DNA from: CAZRZN01 sp964604565
GTDB lineage: Bacteria; Pseudomonadota; Alphaproteobacteria; Rhodobacterales; Rhodobacteraceae
NCBI GenBank assembly: GCA_964604565.1
Contig: CAZRZN010000238.1
Location: 1 to 6,591 of the forward strand
Reading direction: 5' to 3'
DNA length: 6,591 nucleotides
Both the position numbers and the translations under genes were made by a program. Each line of letters begins with the position of its first letter. The stretch's first letter is position 1. The notes under the pieces are model-generated. The model did not search any database and was not told where the DNA came from. It saw only the letters and a program-made list of their open reading frames with translations. Below are positions 5,795 to 6,591 of the stretch, in pieces.

Positions 5795-6591
5795 ATGGCC
5801 GGGAAATCATTCGACATGATCGTGATCGGAGCGGGCCCCGGCGGCTATGTCGCGGCGATCCGGGGCGCGCAGCTTGGTCTTTCGGTGGCGGTGGTCGAGC
5901 GCGAGCACATGGGCGGCATCTGCCTCAACTGGGGCTGTATTCCGACAAAGGCCATGCTGCGCTCTGCTGAGGTGTTCCACCTGATGCAGCGCGCGGGTGA
6001 GTTCGGGCTGAAGGCGGAGCGCGTCGGCTATGATCTCGACGCCGTGGTGAGACGGTCGCGCGGGATCGCCGGGCAATTGAACGCGGGGATCGGCCATCTT
6101 CTGAAAAAGAACGGGGTCACGACCGTCATGGGCCATGCGCGGCTGCTGGGGCAGGGCCGCGTGCATGTTACCACCGACAATGGCGAAGAGGTTCTTGAGG
6201 CGCCCAACGTGGTTGTGGCCACCGGGGCGCGTGCGCGCGAATTGCCGGGGATGGAGGCCGATGGCGACCGGGTCTGGACCTACAGGCATGCGCTGATGCC
6301 AAAGCGGATGCCGAAGAAACTGCTGGTGATCGGCTCCGGCGCGATCGGGATCGAATTCGCCAGCTTTTACGCGACCCTCGGGGCGGAGGTCACCGTCGTC
6401 GAAATCATGGACCGGATCCTGCCCGTCGAGGATGCCGAGATTGCGGAGTTCGCGAAAAAGCAGTTCCTCAAACAGGGGATGACCATCCTCGAAGGGGCCA
6501 TGGTCACGCAGTTGGATCGGCAGAAGACGGGCGTCGTCGCTCATGTGGATAAAAGTGGGGATAAGTCAAAAATATCCGTGGATACAGTGAT
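5795..6591 (+). CDS. lpdA: Dihydrolipoyl dehydrogenase (E3), 3' end outside window
   Basis: The frame is open from the ATG at 5795 to the right edge, giving 265 residues of an enzyme normally about 465 long. It is the flavoprotein that reoxidises dihydrolipoamide with NAD+ in 2-oxoacid dehydrogenase complexes. The FAD-binding GAGPGG is at residues 12-17 with Glu35 closing the fold. The redox disulfide motif CLNWGC is at 43-48 (Cys43, Cys48), followed by IPTK. ATGARARELPG at 142-152 is the second FAD contact. The NAD-binding GSGAIGIEF is at 180-188 with Glu203 at the end of the next strand, marking NAD rather than NADP preference. The sequence style, with VEREHMGG and WTYRHALMPKRMPKKLL, resembles the pyruvate-dehydrogenase-associated copy of Rhodobacterales, although no E1 or E2 gene is visible here. 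GGAGG at 5785-5789 supports the start. The dimerisation domain with the catalytic His-Glu pair lies beyond the window. Confidence 0.96.
   Translation, partial: MAGKSFDMIVIGAGPGGYVAAIRGAQLGLSVAVVEREHMGGICLNWGCIPTKAMLRSAEVFHLMQRAGEFGLKAERVGYDLDAVVRRSRGIAGQLNAGIGHLLKKNGVTTVMGHARLLGQGRVHVTTDNGEEVLEAPNVVVATGARARELPGMEADGDRVWTYRHALMPKRMPKKLLVIGSGAIGIEFASFYATLGAEVTVVEIMDRILPVEDAEIAEFAKKQFLKQGMTILEGAMVTQLDRQKTGVVAHVDKSGDKSKISVDTV
6544..6585 (-). other. Cluster of DnaA-box-like 9-mers inside lpd
   Basis: Read on the minus strand, 6544-6552 is TTATCCACA, a perfect match to the classical DnaA box. 6556-6564 is TTATCCCCA (one mismatch) and 6577-6585 is GTATCCACG (two mismatches). All three point the same way. 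They lie in a locally A/T-rich stretch (AAGTCAAAAATAT) that uses codons rare in the rest of the window (AAA, AGT, TCA, ATA). The reading frame stays intact and encodes a weakly conserved loop of the dehydrogenase (DKSGDKSKIS). Whether DnaA binds here is unknown; part of the similarity could come from the small DKSG/DKSK tandem duplication. Confidence 0.35.

Noticed and set aside
5361..5810. Minus-strand 149-codon frame opposite the DUF4242 gene and the operator region
   Set aside because: It covers the intergenic control region and the antisense of DUF4242; there is no domain and the plus-strand gene has a strong ribosome-binding site and family match.
5807..6544. Minus-strand 245-codon frame opposite lpd
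   Set aside because: Antisense of a clear flavoprotein gene with all cofactor motifs on the plus strand; the minus translation shows no domain.

Overview
The window looks like ordinary chromosomal DNA from a GC-rich alphaproteobacterium, most likely Rhodobacterales (Roseobacter group). This rests on strong G/C preference at third codon positions, the protein style of the queA, YcaD-type MFS and PDH-type lipoamide dehydrogenase genes, and promoter-like elements of the TTGTCG/TAGGCT kind. No phage, transposon, CRISPR, tRNA or rRNA signal was seen.

Layout, left to right. (1) The 3' part of a large AsmA/YhdP-like envelope protein gene (+) runs in from the left edge. It is followed after 17 bp by queA (+), the S-adenosylmethionine:tRNA ribosyltransferase-isomerase of queuosine synthesis. 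(2) After a 145 bp gap comes an MFS transporter of the YcaD type (+). Its best start is a TTG at 2444 with a good Shine-Dalgarno sequence, not the first upstream ATG. (3) After a 97 bp gap containing a perfect inverted repeat comes a DUF924 protein (+). (4) A LysR-family regulator (-) converges on it with only 3 bp between the stop codons. (5) A 153 bp divergent control region separates the regulator from a small DUF4242 protein gene (+). This region holds three GCCAAAG repeats, two 13 bp inverted repeats, a 10 bp palindrome and a -10-like TATGAT. (6) A dihydrolipoyl dehydrogenase gene (+) follows and is cut by the right edge.

The genes are mostly housekeeping and do not form one pathway. The clearest functional unit is the divergent LysR/DUF4242 pair, where the intergenic architecture suggests the regulator controls both itself and the small gene. 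The most unexpected signal is a cluster of DnaA-box-like 9-mers, one a perfect TTATCCACA on the minus strand, in an A/T-richer patch inside the lpd coding sequence at the right edge. I see no convincing new multi-gene system; the two items most worth follow-up are the LysR/DUF4242 operator region and the DnaA-box cluster.
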